A stretch of DNA of 64,000 nt from Streptomyces sp. B93 (lineage in GTDB: Bacteria > Actinomycetota > Actinomycetes > Streptomycetales > Streptomycetaceae), in NCBI RefSeq assembly GCF_018070565.1, contig NZ_JAGPXL010000002.1:186001-250000 (forward strand), read 5' to 3'. Shown in pieces: positions 50,854 through 59,003 of this stretch. The stretch's first letter is position 1, and the number at the start of each line of letters is the position of its first letter. Below the pieces are notes generated by a model. The model saw nothing but the letters and a program-made list of their open reading frames with translations, was not told where the DNA came from and made no database searches. The position numbers and the translations under genes were made by a program.

Positions 50854-52049
50854 CGACGGACAGCACGGTCGACGACCGGGTCGTGGAGTACCTCAACTTC
50901 GGCGTGGGCGTCCTGTCGCTCGTGTGCCTGACCTGCTCGGTGATCTGGGGTCTGGTCGCCCAGGACCGGATCCTGCTCGACGCCCGCCGCCGCATCCTGG
51001 CGCAGGCGGTGCACCGGACCACCGCGCTCGCCTCGCTGGTCTTCCTGGTCGTGCACATCGTGGTCAAGCTGCTGCTGGACCACACGACCTGGATCGCCGT
51101 GGTGATCCCCTTCGGCCTCGCCCTCACCGACGACGAGGTCGCCACCGGCCGGGCCTTCCTGATCGGCCTGGGCACGCTGGCCGGCCTGCTGATGGTCTTC
51201 GTGGCCATCACCGGTCTGGTGCGCAACCGGTTCGCCTCCCCGGCGCCCGTCGCGGCCCGCTGGCGGGCCGTGCACATGCTGGCCTACCCGGCCTGGTGCG
51301 CGGGCCTGGTCCACGGGCTCTACGCGGGTCGAGCGGCCGCGCCGCTGTTCACGACCCTGTACGCCCTGTCCGTCGTCGCCGTCGGCGGCGCCCTCGCGCT
51401 GCGCGCGGCGCCCCGCCCGGTCAAGCGCAGGGTCGCCGACAAGATCACCGCGCTGCTCAGCACCGAGCAGCAGCCGGGCCGCGAGGAACTGGACGCCAGC
51501 CGGGCCCGGGCCACGGCCGAGTCCGCGCTGCCCGGCTACGAGAGCGCCCCAGCCGGACGGGGCGACCGGCGGGCCGAGGCCCCCATGGCGACCCCCGCCG
51601 AGACCACGAACGGCTTCGCCGCCGCCTACCGGGCCGTGTCGCGCCCGGCACGCGCGCGTGAGGCGTCGTACGCCGACGACCGCACGGCCCCCATGGAGCT
51701 GCCCGACCTCCAGCCGACGCAGGCCGTCCCCCGCGTCGACACCGGCACCTCGGGCTCCTGGCCGGTCCCGTCCCCGCCGCCGGTCGGCGAGGCCCCGCCC
51801 TCCGCCTACGACCCGCTCCAGGACACCGGCTACAACATCCCGGCGTACGGCAGCCCGGCCCCCGCGGGGTACGGATCGAGTGATCTGTACGACACCGGTG
51901 AGACGAACACCCTCTACGGCACGTACAACACCAACGACACGTACGACAACAGCGGTCCCGCCACAGAAACACTCCCCGGTGCGTCCTACGACTTCGACGC
52001 ACCGGGTTCGGGCGAACCTTGGAACACGCCTTCCGGAGGCTTTAAGTGA
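50850..52049 (+). CDS. Ferric-reductase/NOX-like bis-heme membrane protein
   Basis: The 399-residue protein has about five or six membrane helices in residues 20-200. Four His residues have the spacing of bis-heme electron-transfer domains: His55 and His69 (HxxxxxxxxxxxxxH, 13 between) and His142 and His155 (12 between). This equals the heme-ligand spacing of NADPH oxidase and ferric reductase cores. A long tail (about residues 205-399) is rich in Pro, Tyr, Asp and Thr with repeated YGS/YNT/YD blocks and looks disordered. ATG 50850 has GGGGAGG 6 nt upstream. The stop overlaps the next gene's GTG. Confidence 0.75.
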   Translation: MTTDSTVDDRVVEYLNFGVGVLSLVCLTCSVIWGLVAQDRILLDARRRILAQAVHRTTALASLVFLVVHIVVKLLLDHTTWIAVVIPFGLALTDDEVATGRAFLIGLGTLAGLLMVFVAITGLVRNRFASPAPVAARWRAVHMLAYPAWCAGLVHGLYAGRAAAPLFTTLYALSVVAVGGALALRAAPRPVKRRVADKITALLSTEQQPGREELDASRARATAESALPGYESAPAGRGDRRAEAPMATPAETTNGFAAAYRAVSRPARAREASYADDRTAPMELPDLQPTQAVPRVDTGTSGSWPVPSPPPVGEAPPSAYDPLQDTGYNIPAYGSPAPAGYGSSDLYDTGETNTLYGTYNTNDTYDNSGPATETLPGASYDFDAPGSGEPWNTPSGGFK

Positions 52050-53659
52050 ACGAGGCCCTGCCCGACGTCCCAGAAGTCCGCGTGGTCGGCCTTCCGCAGC
52101 TCACGTCGGGCTTCGACCTTGTGGAACGACTCGATCTGCCCATGCACCTGAAGGTGCACGGGCCGCTCGAACCGATGGGCGGCGAGCAACTCGCGAAGCT
52201 CGCCGAGAACATCAGCCTGAAGGGCCGCGGCGGCGCGGGCTTCCCCTTCCACAAGAAGCTGCGCTCGGTCGCCGAATCGGCGATCAAGCGCGGCGTACGG
52301 CCGGTGGTGGTCGTCAACGGCAGTGAGGACGAACCGGCCTGCCGCAAGGACACGGTGCTCATCAACCGTGCCCCGCACCTGATCCTGGACGGCGCGCTGC
52401 TGTGCGCCGAGGCCCTGGGCGCCCGCACGCTGGTGGTGGGGGTCACCCGGGAGTCCACCCAGCGCTCGATGGAGGCGGCACTCGCCGAACGCGGTCTCAG
52501 CAACGGCCGTAGATCGGCGCTCCGCGCGCGCGTGCAGCGCAATCCGGTACGGATGGTCACCGGCGCCGCCGCCTCCCTCATCCGCTCGATCGACGGCGGC
52601 CCGGCCATCCCGCCGGGCCGCAAGATCAGCGCCTCCAAGAGCGGCGTCGGCGGCGCGCCCACCCTGCTGTCCAACGCGGAGACCTTCGCCCAACTGGCGA
52701 TCGCCGCCCGCATCGGCCCCGAGCGCTACGGCAACACCGGCCTGTACGACGAGCCGGGCACCGTCATGCTCACGGTCTCCGGCGCGGTCGCCCGCCCGAT
52801 GGTGCTCGAGGTGCCCACAGGGGTGCCGCTGCGCTACGTCCTCCAGCTGGCCGGCGCCCCGCCGGTACCGCAGGGCGTGCTCACCGGCGGCTACCACGGC
52901 AAGTGGATCGACGCGGCCACCGTCAACGAGGCGATCGTCTCCCGTAACTCCCTGGACGCCGTGGGCGGTTCGCTGGGCGCCGGGGCGATCCTGCCGATCA
53001 GTCAGGACACCTGCCCACTGGGCGAGTCCCTGCGGGTCGCCCAGTGGCTGGCGGAGGAGAGCGCGGGGCAGTGCGGCCCCTGCTACCTCGGTCTGCCCGC
53101 CGCCGCGCGCGGTCTGGAGGACATCCTCAACGGCGGCGGACCGGCCGCCCTGGAGGCGGTCAAGCAGGTCGCGAAGAACGTCAAGCGGCGCGGCGCCTGC
53201 TCGCACCCCGACGGCTCCGCGATGTTCCTGGAGTCGACGCTGAAGGCCTTCACCGACGACCTGGCCGCCCATGTCCTCGGCAACGGCTGCGGACGGCGCG
53301 TGACGGGCGTCCTGCCGCTCTTCGAGGGCGGCAGGGCCCCCACGGGCATCCCGGGCGGCGGCGAGTCCGAGGAGAACGGCCCCAGCCGCCAGAAGATCTA
53401 CGTCGACTGGACGCTGTGCCGGGGCCACGGCCTGTGCGCGGACATCCTCCCGGAGGTCTTCGAGCTGGGCGCGGACGGCTTCCCGACCGTGGCGCAGGCG
53501 TCGGTCCCGCGTTTCGCGGAGGCCAAGGCGATGCGGGCGGTGCGCCGCTGCCCGGCGCTCGCCCTGCGCATCGAGGAGGACACCCGGGCGCAGGAGAGCA
53601 CCCGCAGCAATCTGCCGGTCCTCTCGCAGGGGCGGGGACGCCGGGCCCTGGGCCGCTGA
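52046..53659 (+). CDS. NuoF-like flavo-iron-sulfur protein fused to a 3Fe-4S ferredoxin
   Basis: The 537-residue protein resembles the 51-kDa (NuoF) subunit of complex I. The FMN/NADH region has SLKGRGGAGFPFHKKL and VVNGSEDEPACRKD, and an SLBB domain follows. The iron-sulfur site reads ESAGQCGPC plus a later GACSHPDG, so the first Cys of the usual CxxCxxC is Ala. The last 80 residues are a ferredoxin of 3Fe-4S type: DWTLCRGHGLCADILPEVF and RRCPALA. It is coupled by GTGA to a bis-heme membrane protein, so it probably feeds electrons from NAD(P)H or another donor to the hemes. Confidence 0.82.
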   Translation: MNEALPDVPEVRVVGLPQLTSGFDLVERLDLPMHLKVHGPLEPMGGEQLAKLAENISLKGRGGAGFPFHKKLRSVAESAIKRGVRPVVVVNGSEDEPACRKDTVLINRAPHLILDGALLCAEALGARTLVVGVTRESTQRSMEAALAERGLSNGRRSALRARVQRNPVRMVTGAAASLIRSIDGGPAIPPGRKISASKSGVGGAPTLLSNAETFAQLAIAARIGPERYGNTGLYDEPGTVMLTVSGAVARPMVLEVPTGVPLRYVLQLAGAPPVPQGVLTGGYHGKWIDAATVNEAIVSRNSLDAVGGSLGAGAILPISQDTCPLGESLRVAQWLAEESAGQCGPCYLGLPAAARGLEDILNGGGPAALEAVKQVAKNVKRRGACSHPDGSAMFLESTLKAFTDDLAAHVLGNGCGRRVTGVLPLFEGGRAPTGIPGGGESEENGPSRQKIYVDWTLCRGHGLCADILPEVFELGADGFPTVAQASVPRFAEAKAMRAVRRCPALALRIEEDTRAQESTRSNLPVLSQGRGRRALGR

Positions 53660-53667
53660 ACACGAGA

Positions 53668-53698
53668 AATCCCGCCGGATCATTGATCCGGCGGGATT
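53668..53698. terminator. Bidirectional terminator
   Basis: AATCCCGCCGGATCA and its exact complement form a long hairpin 9 nt after the redox module and 7 nt from the 3' end of the first tRNA-Ala gene. Confidence 0.85.
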
Positions 53699-53704
53699 CG
53701 CCTG

Positions 53705-53777
53705 TGGAGCTAAGGAGAATTGAACTCCTGACCTCCTGCATGCCATGCAGGCGCTCTACCAACTGAGCTATAGCCCC
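53705..53777 (-). tRNA. tRNA-Ala (anticodon GGC), copy 1
   Basis: The 73-nt gene reads GGGGCTATAGCTCAGTTGG at its 5' end. The acceptor stem has the G3-U70 wobble pair that identifies tRNA-Ala. The anticodon stem CCTGC/GCAGG encloses ATGGCAT, giving anticodon GGC. The T-arm is GGAGTTCAATTCTCC. CCA is not encoded. Confidence 0.97.
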
Positions 53778-53900
53778 TTGCCGTTCCGCCCGGTCTCCCC
53801 GGCGGCGACGCCAACATTACAGGTCCCCCCGGCGCGGCACCAAATCGTTTCCCGCCCCCGGAAGACCGGCGGACCGGAAGGCCACAAGACCCTCAGGCCC

Positions 53901-54134
53901 TCAGGCCGTCACGAACGAGTAGAACCGCTTGAGCGTGCAGTGCTCCTCCAGCAGACGCCCGTAGATCGGTTCCCCCTCCAGTTCGCGGTAGGTCTCGATC
54001 GGGTCGCCCTTTATGATCAGCGCCCGCGCGCATTCCTCGCACCAGTACTGGTAGTCGGGGTTGACCGGCTCCATGTCGCGGACGATCGGCGTACCGCTGC
54101 CGCACCAGTCGCACTTCCGCCTGTGTGCACCCAT
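53901..54134 (-). CDS. Small zinc-ribbon protein
   Basis: The 77-residue protein has two CxxC pairs, CDWCGSG and WCEECARA, spaced as in a zinc ribbon. It continues with an acidic helix and a basic C-terminus (CTLKRFYSFVTA). No known family is recognised. It starts 3 nt after the stop of another small zinc-ribbon gene, so the two are a unit. Both lie between the two tRNA-Ala genes. Confidence 0.75.
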   Translation of the reverse strand: MGAHRRKCDWCGSGTPIVRDMEPVNPDYQYWCEECARALIIKGDPIETYRELEGEPIYGRLLEEHCTLKRFYSFVTA

Positions 54135-54137
54135 CGA

Positions 54138-54314
54138 TCAGCTCCAGCTGTGGCCGCAGGCCGTGCACACGTAGGAGATCCCGCCGTTGTCGCCGAGGAC
54201 CTGGGCGACGTGCGCGGAACCGCAGGAAGGGCAGCTGAGCCGGGTGGCCGTGTTCCGTGTCACCGCCGCTTCACCAGAGAGGTGGCCGACCTCCCTGAGG
54301 ATGCTCGCAGGCAT
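54138..54314 (-). CDS. Small zinc-ribbon protein (58 residues)
   Basis: The protein starts MPASILREVGHLSGEAAV and has SCPSCGSAHVAQV followed by YVCTACGHSWS at the very end. The two CxxC pairs form a classic short zinc ribbon. It overlaps no other gene and precedes the 77-residue zinc-ribbon gene by 3 nt. The function is unknown; a nucleic-acid or protein-binding role is usual for such ribbons. Confidence 0.7.
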   Translation of the reverse strand: MPASILREVGHLSGEAAVTRNTATRLSCPSCGSAHVAQVLGDNGGISYVCTACGHSWS

Positions 54315-54505
54315 CACTACTCCCTCCCGTCGGGCCGCGCCCCCTTCCGGCCGTTTGATTCTGCCACGAGCGGACCGACACGGTCAGCGACGCCTGGGTT
54401 CCAGTCCGGACACGGCAGCCGCCGGGAGCGCCCGCACAGAGGTATACGCCTCTCGGGGCCCGTGTGCTCAATCGGCGGCGAAAGATCCCGGGCCGGTACA
54501 CGCGA

Positions 54506-54537
54506 AAGATCCCGTCCCCCTGAGGGAACGGGATCTT
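54506..54537 (-). terminator. Terminator of tRNA-Ala copy 2
   Basis: AAGATCCCGT pairs exactly with ACGGGATCTT, with a further CCCT/AGGG inside. It starts 9 nt beyond the tRNA 3' end. Confidence 0.8.
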
Positions 54538-54546
54538 CACCGGGCG

Positions 54547-54619
54547 TGGAGCTAAGGAGAATTGAACTCCTGACCTCCTGCATGCCATGCAGGCGCTCTA
54601 CCAACTGAGCTATAGCCCC
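54547..54619 (-). tRNA. tRNA-Ala (anticodon GGC), copy 2
   Basis: The 73 nt are identical to the gene at 53705-53777, including anticodon GGC and the G3-U70 pair. Both are on the minus strand, 842 bp apart. Confidence 0.97.
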
Positions 54620-54717
54620 TTGCGTTCCTCCTGGCCGACCGGCCGGGCGAACAAGAAGAACTCTAGCCTGCGACCTGCCGGAAAGTGAAATCCGGGCCCC
54701 GGGCCCCGGTACGCGGA

Positions 54718-55392
54718 TCAGTCGTCGTCGCCCAGCACCGGCTCCGGCAGCGTGCCCGCGTTGTGCTCCAGCAGCCGCCAGCCCCGGGCGCCCTCGCCGA
54801 GAACGGACCAGCAGCAGTTCGACAGGCCCCCCAGGCTCTCCCAGTTCCGGGAGTCCAGGCCGAGGAGACGGCCGATGGTGGTGCGGATCGTGCCACCGTG
54901 GCTGACGACGACGAGCGTGCCGTCCTCGGGGAGCTTCTCGGCGTGCCGCAGCACCACGGGGGCGGCGCGGTCGGCGACCTCGGTCTCCAGTTCACCGCCG
55001 CCACGGCGCACCGGCTCGCCCCGCTTCCAGGCGGCGTACTCCTCGCCGTGCCGGGCGATGATCTCGTCGTGGGTCAGGCCCTGCCAGACACCCGCGTACG
55101 TCTCCCGCAGACCCTCGTCGTGGGTGACGTCGAGGCCGGTGAGCGCGGCCAGCTCGGCGGCCGTGTTCGCGGCCCGCCTCAGGTCGGAGGCGACGATCGC
55201 GTCGGGGCGCAGCGAGGCGAGCAGCCGGGCGGCGCGGCGGGCCTGGGCGACGCCGGTCTCGGTGAGTTCGACGTCGGTGGTGCCCTGGAAGCGGCGCTCG
55301 ACGTTCCAGGAGGTCTGCCCGTGCCGCCACAGGATGACGCGGCGGCCCCGGCCGGCGGGCCGGGACCCGGTGACCTCACCGGTGGTGCTCAT
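54718..55392 (-). CDS. Histidine phosphatase family protein, GpgP-like
   Basis: The 224-residue protein has the phosphoglycerate-mutase-like RHG motif in ILWRHGQTSWNVERR and the second His in LVVVSHGGTIR. It is probably a phosphatase. In mycobacteria the neighbour of rsfS and nadD in this position is the glucosyl-3-phosphoglycerate phosphatase, so that is the best guess by context. The ATG overlaps the rsfS stop codon. Confidence 0.85.
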   Translation of the reverse strand: MSTTGEVTGSRPAGRGRRVILWRHGQTSWNVERRFQGTTDVELTETGVAQARRAARLLASLRPDAIVASDLRRAANTAAELAALTGLDVTHDEGLRETYAGVWQGLTHDEIIARHGEEYAAWKRGEPVRRGGGELETEVADRAAPVVLRHAEKLPEDGTLVVVSHGGTIRTTIGRLLGLDSRNWESLGGLSNCCWSVLGEGARGWRLLEHNAGTLPEPVLGDDD

Positions 55393-55835
55393 CGCCACTC
55401 ACCGCCCGTCTCGGCGGCCTCCTCGGCGGCCTGAAGCTTGGCGTGCTCTTCGGCCTTGCCGCGGGTGGCCTTGGCGTCGGCGGGCAGCTCGAGCTCGGGG
55501 CAGTCCTTCCACAGCCGCTCCAGGGCGTAGAAGACGCGCTCCTCGCTGTGCTGGACGTGGACGACGATGTCGACGTAGTCGAGCAGGATCCAGCGGGACT
55601 CCCGGTCGCCCTCACGGCGCACCGGCTTGGCGCCGAGTTCCTTCTGGAGGCGCTCCTCGATCTCGTCGACGATCGACTTGACCTGGCGGTCGTTGGGCGC
55701 GGAGGCCAGCAGGAAGGCGTCGGTGATCGACAGGACGTCGCTGACGTCGTAGGCGATCACGTCGTGCGCCAGTTTGTCGGCGGCCGCCTGGGCGGCGGTG
55801 TTGATGAGGGTCAGGGAGCGGTCGGTTGCGGTCAC
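55389..55835 (-). CDS. rsfS: Ribosome silencing factor
   Basis: RsfS binds L14 on the 50S subunit and blocks subunit joining during starvation. The 148-residue protein has the family's core: IAYDVSDVLSITDAFLLAS, NDRQVKSIVDEIEE and SRWILLDYVDIVVHVQ. A charged tail follows. GTG start; coupled with the phosphatase gene downstream. Confidence 0.95.
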   Translation of the reverse strand: MTATDRSLTLINTAAQAAADKLAHDVIAYDVSDVLSITDAFLLASAPNDRQVKSIVDEIEERLQKELGAKPVRREGDRESRWILLDYVDIVVHVQHSEERVFYALERLWKDCPELELPADAKATRGKAEEHAKLQAAEEAAETGGEWR

Positions 55836-55887
55836 TGCGAGGCTTTCCGTCGGTGGTCACTTGACATCAAGGGTCTCACGGACGGAG

Positions 55888-55919
55888 AGGGGCGCCCCAG
55901 GATATTCCGGGGCGCCCCT
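55888..55919 (-). terminator. Terminator of the nadD-LCP unit
   Basis: AGGGGCGCCCC pairs exactly with GGGGCGCCCCT across a 10-nt loop, just beyond the LCP-like gene. It separates that gene from rsfS. Confidence 0.8.
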
Positions 55920-55921
55920 TA

Positions 55922-55961
55922 CGTGATCCGGTGGCCGGCTGCGTGATCCGGTCGCCGGGCC
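55922..55961. repeat. Two tandem 20-bp copies after the LCP-like gene
   Basis: CGTGATCCGGTGGCCGGCTG and CGTGATCCGGTCGCCGGGCC lie head to tail 3 nt from the stop codon of the LCP-like gene. Confidence 0.75.
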
Positions 55962-55964
55962 CGG

Positions 55965-57701
55965 TTACGACGCCGGTTCGTAGTCCTGCCCGAGGACGAC
56001 GGTCACGCTCGCGTTGGAGGCGACGTCACCCTTGGTGACGGTTTCCGTGGACAGGCCGAGCGTCTTGGCGACCTCCTCGGCGTCGGCCTTGTCGGCGGCG
56101 TCGGCGTAGCGGACCTCGGAGGTGGCCTGCGCGGTGTCGGCGGTGCCGCCGCCGAGGAAGGTGAAGCCGCCGTTGAGGAGGACCACACGGGCGCTCTCCG
56201 TGTTGTCCGCCACACCGCTGGCGTTGCGCACGGAGACCCGCACGGCCGCGCCCTGGTCGGGGCTCTTGGCGGTGCCGCCGAGGATGTCCTTGACGACGCT
56301 GTCGCTGGCCTCGGCGGTGAGGGAGCCGTCGTCCTGGACGGGCAGCAGCGCGGTCTTGTGGTCGCCGCCCTTGGCCAGCTCGGACATCTTGGCCAGGAAG
56401 GCACCGAGGTCCTTGTCGGTGAGCGACGGGTCGAGGATCTGCGCCAGCGTCTGCACGGTGACCGTGGCGGCCCGCTCGTCCGACGACATCTTGCGCAGCA
56501 CGCCCTGCATGACCTGCCCGAACCGCTCCAGCTGGGCGTTCTGGGCCTCGCCGGAGGCGCGGTAGGTGGCGTAGGCGACGGCCATCTTGCCGCTGAGGGT
56601 CTGGTCCTCGCCCTTGTTGACCAGGGGTGCGGCGCCCTTCTTCTCGGCGGACGGGTCGGGCACGTCGGCGTTGGTGTCGATGTCGATGTTGCCGACGAGG
56701 TCGACGAGGTTCTGGAGGTAGGGGGTGTCGAGGCGCCAGGTGCCCTCGATGTCGGTCCCGAGGACGGTGTCGAGCGCCTCGCGCGTGCCGGAGGAGCCGT
56801 CGTCCTCGACCGACTTGGCGAGGGTGGTCGTGGTGCCGTCCTCGCCGGTCATGGCGAGGGAGTTGGGCAGCAGGACCGTGGTCGCCTGCTGGGTGGTGGT
56901 GTTGTCGACGAGCAGCGCGGTGGACGTGCCGCCCTTCTTGGTGTCGTGCAGGTGGACGACGATCACGTCCCGTTTCTGGGCGCCCGCCGCCGTCGTACCG
57001 CCGGTCTTCTCGTCGGACGAGGACAGGCCGGGCAGCTTCCCGGCGTACCAGAGGTAGCCGACGCCGCCGACCGCCACCAGCGCCAGGACGACGACCAGGG
57101 CGACCACCCGGCTGCGGGCGCGGCGCCTGGCCTCCTCGCGGCGCTCGGTGCGGTTCTCGGTGAAGGCCAGCCAGTCGATGACGTCCTCGGAGTCACCGTC
57201 GGGTTCCTCGACGAAGGCGAACTGCTCGGTGCGGTAATCGCGGTCCTGGTGGCCGCCATGTCCGTCGTCGTATCCGTCGTCGCGCCCGTCGTCGCCGCGG
57301 CGGTCGTCCCGCGCGTGCCGTTCGTACCGCTCCGTGTGGTCCTCCGCCGGTCCCGGCTGCTCGGGGATGTAGGCGGTCTGTTCGGCGACGCGCGGCTGCT
57401 GCCCGGTGCCCGCGCCCTGCCCGTAGGGGTCGTACGGGTTGTAGGTGTCGTACGACGACGGCACGGGGGGTTGCTGACCCGTGCCGTAGGGGTCGTACGG
57501 GGGCACCGGCTGCTGCTGCGCCGTGTTCCCGCCCGTGCCGTAGGGGTCGTAGCCGTAGCCCTGCTGGGGGGCGTAGGGGTCGTAGCCCTGCTGAGGAGCC
57601 TGCTGGGCCGGTACCTGCCGGTACACGGGTTGGCCGTACTCGTCGTAGCCGACGAGTTCGTACTGGTCGCCCCCGTAACCAGCGTCGTATCGGTCGTTCA
57701 C
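55965..57701 (-). CDS. LCP-related membrane protein with LytR C-terminal domain
   Basis: The 578-residue protein has a long N-terminal cytoplasmic region rich in Tyr, Gln, Pro and Gly (repeats such as YDPYGTG), then an acidic part and a membrane helix near residues 187-209. The extracytoplasmic part follows the LytR-CpsA-Psr order (TEQ-like loops, LDTPYLQNLVDLVGNIDI), but the usual SIPRD segment reads LLPNSLAM, so the catalytic Arg is missing. The last 90 residues are a LytR_C domain (RVSVRNASG). GAGAGGGG lies before the GTG. It follows nadD by 16 bp. Confidence 0.82.
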   Translation of the reverse strand: MNDRYDAGYGGDQYELVGYDEYGQPVYRQVPAQQAPQQGYDPYAPQQGYGYDPYGTGGNTAQQQPVPPYDPYGTGQQPPVPSSYDTYNPYDPYGQGAGTGQQPRVAEQTAYIPEQPGPAEDHTERYERHARDDRRGDDGRDDGYDDGHGGHQDRDYRTEQFAFVEEPDGDSEDVIDWLAFTENRTERREEARRRARSRVVALVVVLALVAVGGVGYLWYAGKLPGLSSSDEKTGGTTAAGAQKRDVIVVHLHDTKKGGTSTALLVDNTTTQQATTVLLPNSLAMTGEDGTTTTLAKSVEDDGSSGTREALDTVLGTDIEGTWRLDTPYLQNLVDLVGNIDIDTNADVPDPSAEKKGAAPLVNKGEDQTLSGKMAVAYATYRASGEAQNAQLERFGQVMQGVLRKMSSDERAATVTVQTLAQILDPSLTDKDLGAFLAKMSELAKGGDHKTALLPVQDDGSLTAEASDSVVKDILGGTAKSPDQGAAVRVSVRNASGVADNTESARVVLLNGGFTFLGGGTADTAQATSEVRYADAADKADAEEVAKTLGLSTETVTKGDVASNASVTVVLGQDYEPAS

Positions 57702-57717
57702 CGGTGCCCCTCTCGGC

Positions 57718-58353
57718 TCACTCGCCGCGGTACAGCTCACGTTTGGCGATGTAGCGCACGACTCCGTCCGGCACCAGATACCAGATGGGGTCGCCCTTGG
57801 CGACTCTGGACCGGCAGTCCGTGGACGAGATGGCGAGCGCGGGCACCTCGACCAGCGAGACACCGCCCTCGGGCAGCCCGGCGTCGTTCAGGTGGTGGCC
57901 GGGCCGGGTGACGCCGATGAAGTGCGCGAGGGAGAACAGTTCGGCCGAGTCCCGCCAGGTGATGATCTGGGCGAGGGCGTCGGCGCCCGTGATGAAGAAC
58001 AGGTCCGTGTCGGGGTTGAGTTCCCGCAGGTCCCGCAGGGTGTCCACGGTGTAGGTGGGGCCGCCGCGGTCGATGTCGATCCGGCTCACCGAGAACTGCG
58101 GGTTCTCGGCGGTGGCGATGACCGTCATCAGGTAGCGGTCCTCGGCCGGGGAGACCGCGCGGTGGCTTTTCTGCCAGGGCTGGCCGGTGGGTACGAACAC
58201 CACCTCGTCGAGGTGGAACTGCGCCGCGACCTCGCTGGCCGCGACCAGGTGCCCGTGGTGGATCGGGTCGAACGTCCCGCCCATGACACCGAGGCGGCGC
58301 TTGCCGCGCCACGTGTCACTCGCCGGACCGGTAGGCATGTCCTGCTCTCCCAT
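57718..58353 (-). CDS. nadD: Nicotinate-nucleotide adenylyltransferase
   Basis: NadD makes deamido-NAD from nicotinate mononucleotide and ATP. The 211-residue protein has the nucleotidyl-transfer motif [11 protein letters not shown] and the C-terminal ISSTDCRSR. The start is uncertain. ATG 58353 has TAGTGT 8 nt upstream and could be leaderless. ATG 58338 (five codons later) has GGAG at a normal distance. Gene order with the LCP-like gene and rsfS matches mycobacteria. Confidence 0.94.
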   Translation of the reverse strand: MGEQDMPTGPASDTWRGKRRLGVMGGTFDPIHHGHLVAASEVAAQFHLDEVVFVPTGQPWQKSHRAVSPAEDRYLMTVIATAENPQFSVSRIDIDRGGPTYTVDTLRDLRELNPDTDLFFITGADALAQIITWRDSAELFSLAHFIGVTRPGHHLNDAGLPEGGVSLVEVPALAISSTDCRSRVAKGDPIWYLVPDGVVRYIAKRELYRGE

Positions 58354-58361
58354 GCGTGCAG

Positions 58362-58367
58362 ACACTA
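58362..58367 (-). promoter_or_regulatory. Candidate -10 box of nadD
   Basis: TAGTGT, a good match to the Streptomyces -10 consensus, lies 8 nt before ATG 58353. Confidence 0.45.
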
Positions 58368-58399
58368 CCGGCCCGGCCTGTGGGGCCCGCCTGGCCGGG

Positions 58400-58564
58400 T
58401 CAGCGGTCGCGGTTGAAGAGGGTGGTGATCCACAGCAGCAGCATCAGGGCGATGAAGGCGCCGCCACCGGTGACCAGGGGGTTGATGCTGGAGTGGTTTC
58501 CACCGTGCTCCTCGCCCTCGGCGGCGAGGGTGACCAACTGGGCAGCGGCGCTGTGGAAGCTCAT
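58400..58564 (-). CDS. Small membrane protein (54 residues)
   Basis: The protein starts [20 protein letters not shown], then GGNHSSIN, then one membrane helix ([18 protein letters not shown]) and a short charged end NRDR. It is too short for most gene finders, but the clean topology and codon use support it. It lies just upstream of nadD on the same strand. Function unknown. Confidence 0.65.
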   Translation of the reverse strand: MSFHSAAAQLVTLAAEGEEHGGNHSSINPLVTGGGAFIALMLLLWITTLFNRDR

Positions 58565-58739
58565 CGTCGGCAGAACCTATCGGTGTGGGCGGGATAAAGA
58601 TGTCGGCCCATCGTAAGCGTCCGCCCCTTCGGCGATCACGCCGACTCCGCCATTGGCGCCGTGCGCGAGGGGGGCCGTCGGCGGGGGCACACCGGGGGAC
58701 GGACCGCGGGACGCGCCGCGGGGGAACTTTCGCGCCCGC

Positions 58740-58901
58740 TCAGTCGTCTTTCCGCTTGTAGCCCCGCAGCAGGAACCACGCGGTCAGCACACAGCCCAGC
58801 ACCATCACGACGAGCACGACCCGGAGCAGATTCCCTGCCCCCTGCTGCTGAGCGGCGTCCGCCGCCTCGGTGAGCCAGGCGGCTGCGGCGGTGTGCTCCA
58901 T
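58740..58901 (-). CDS. Small membrane protein (53 residues)
   Basis: The protein has an amphipathic start (MEHTAAAAWLTEAADAAQQQ) and one membrane helix (LLRVVLVVMVLGCVLTAWFLL), ending RGYKRKDD. Its layout mirrors the 54-residue protein at 58400-58564. It is divergent from the M48 protease gene. Function unknown. Confidence 0.65.
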   Translation of the reverse strand: MEHTAAAAWLTEAADAAQQQGAGNLLRVVLVVMVLGCVLTAWFLLRGYKRKDD

Positions 58902-59003
58902 GGCGCGGGACTCCCTTCGGTGTGGTGCCCGTCCACGGTAACTCCGCCTAGGCTGGGCCCTGCCTCGGGGGCAGACAGAGCACTGAGACGCTTGGGGGAA
59001 GAC

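Noticed and set aside
53705..54619. A mobile island between two tRNA genes used as attachment sites
   Set aside because: No integrase or other mobility gene is present, and the segment is under 1 kb with ordinary codon use.
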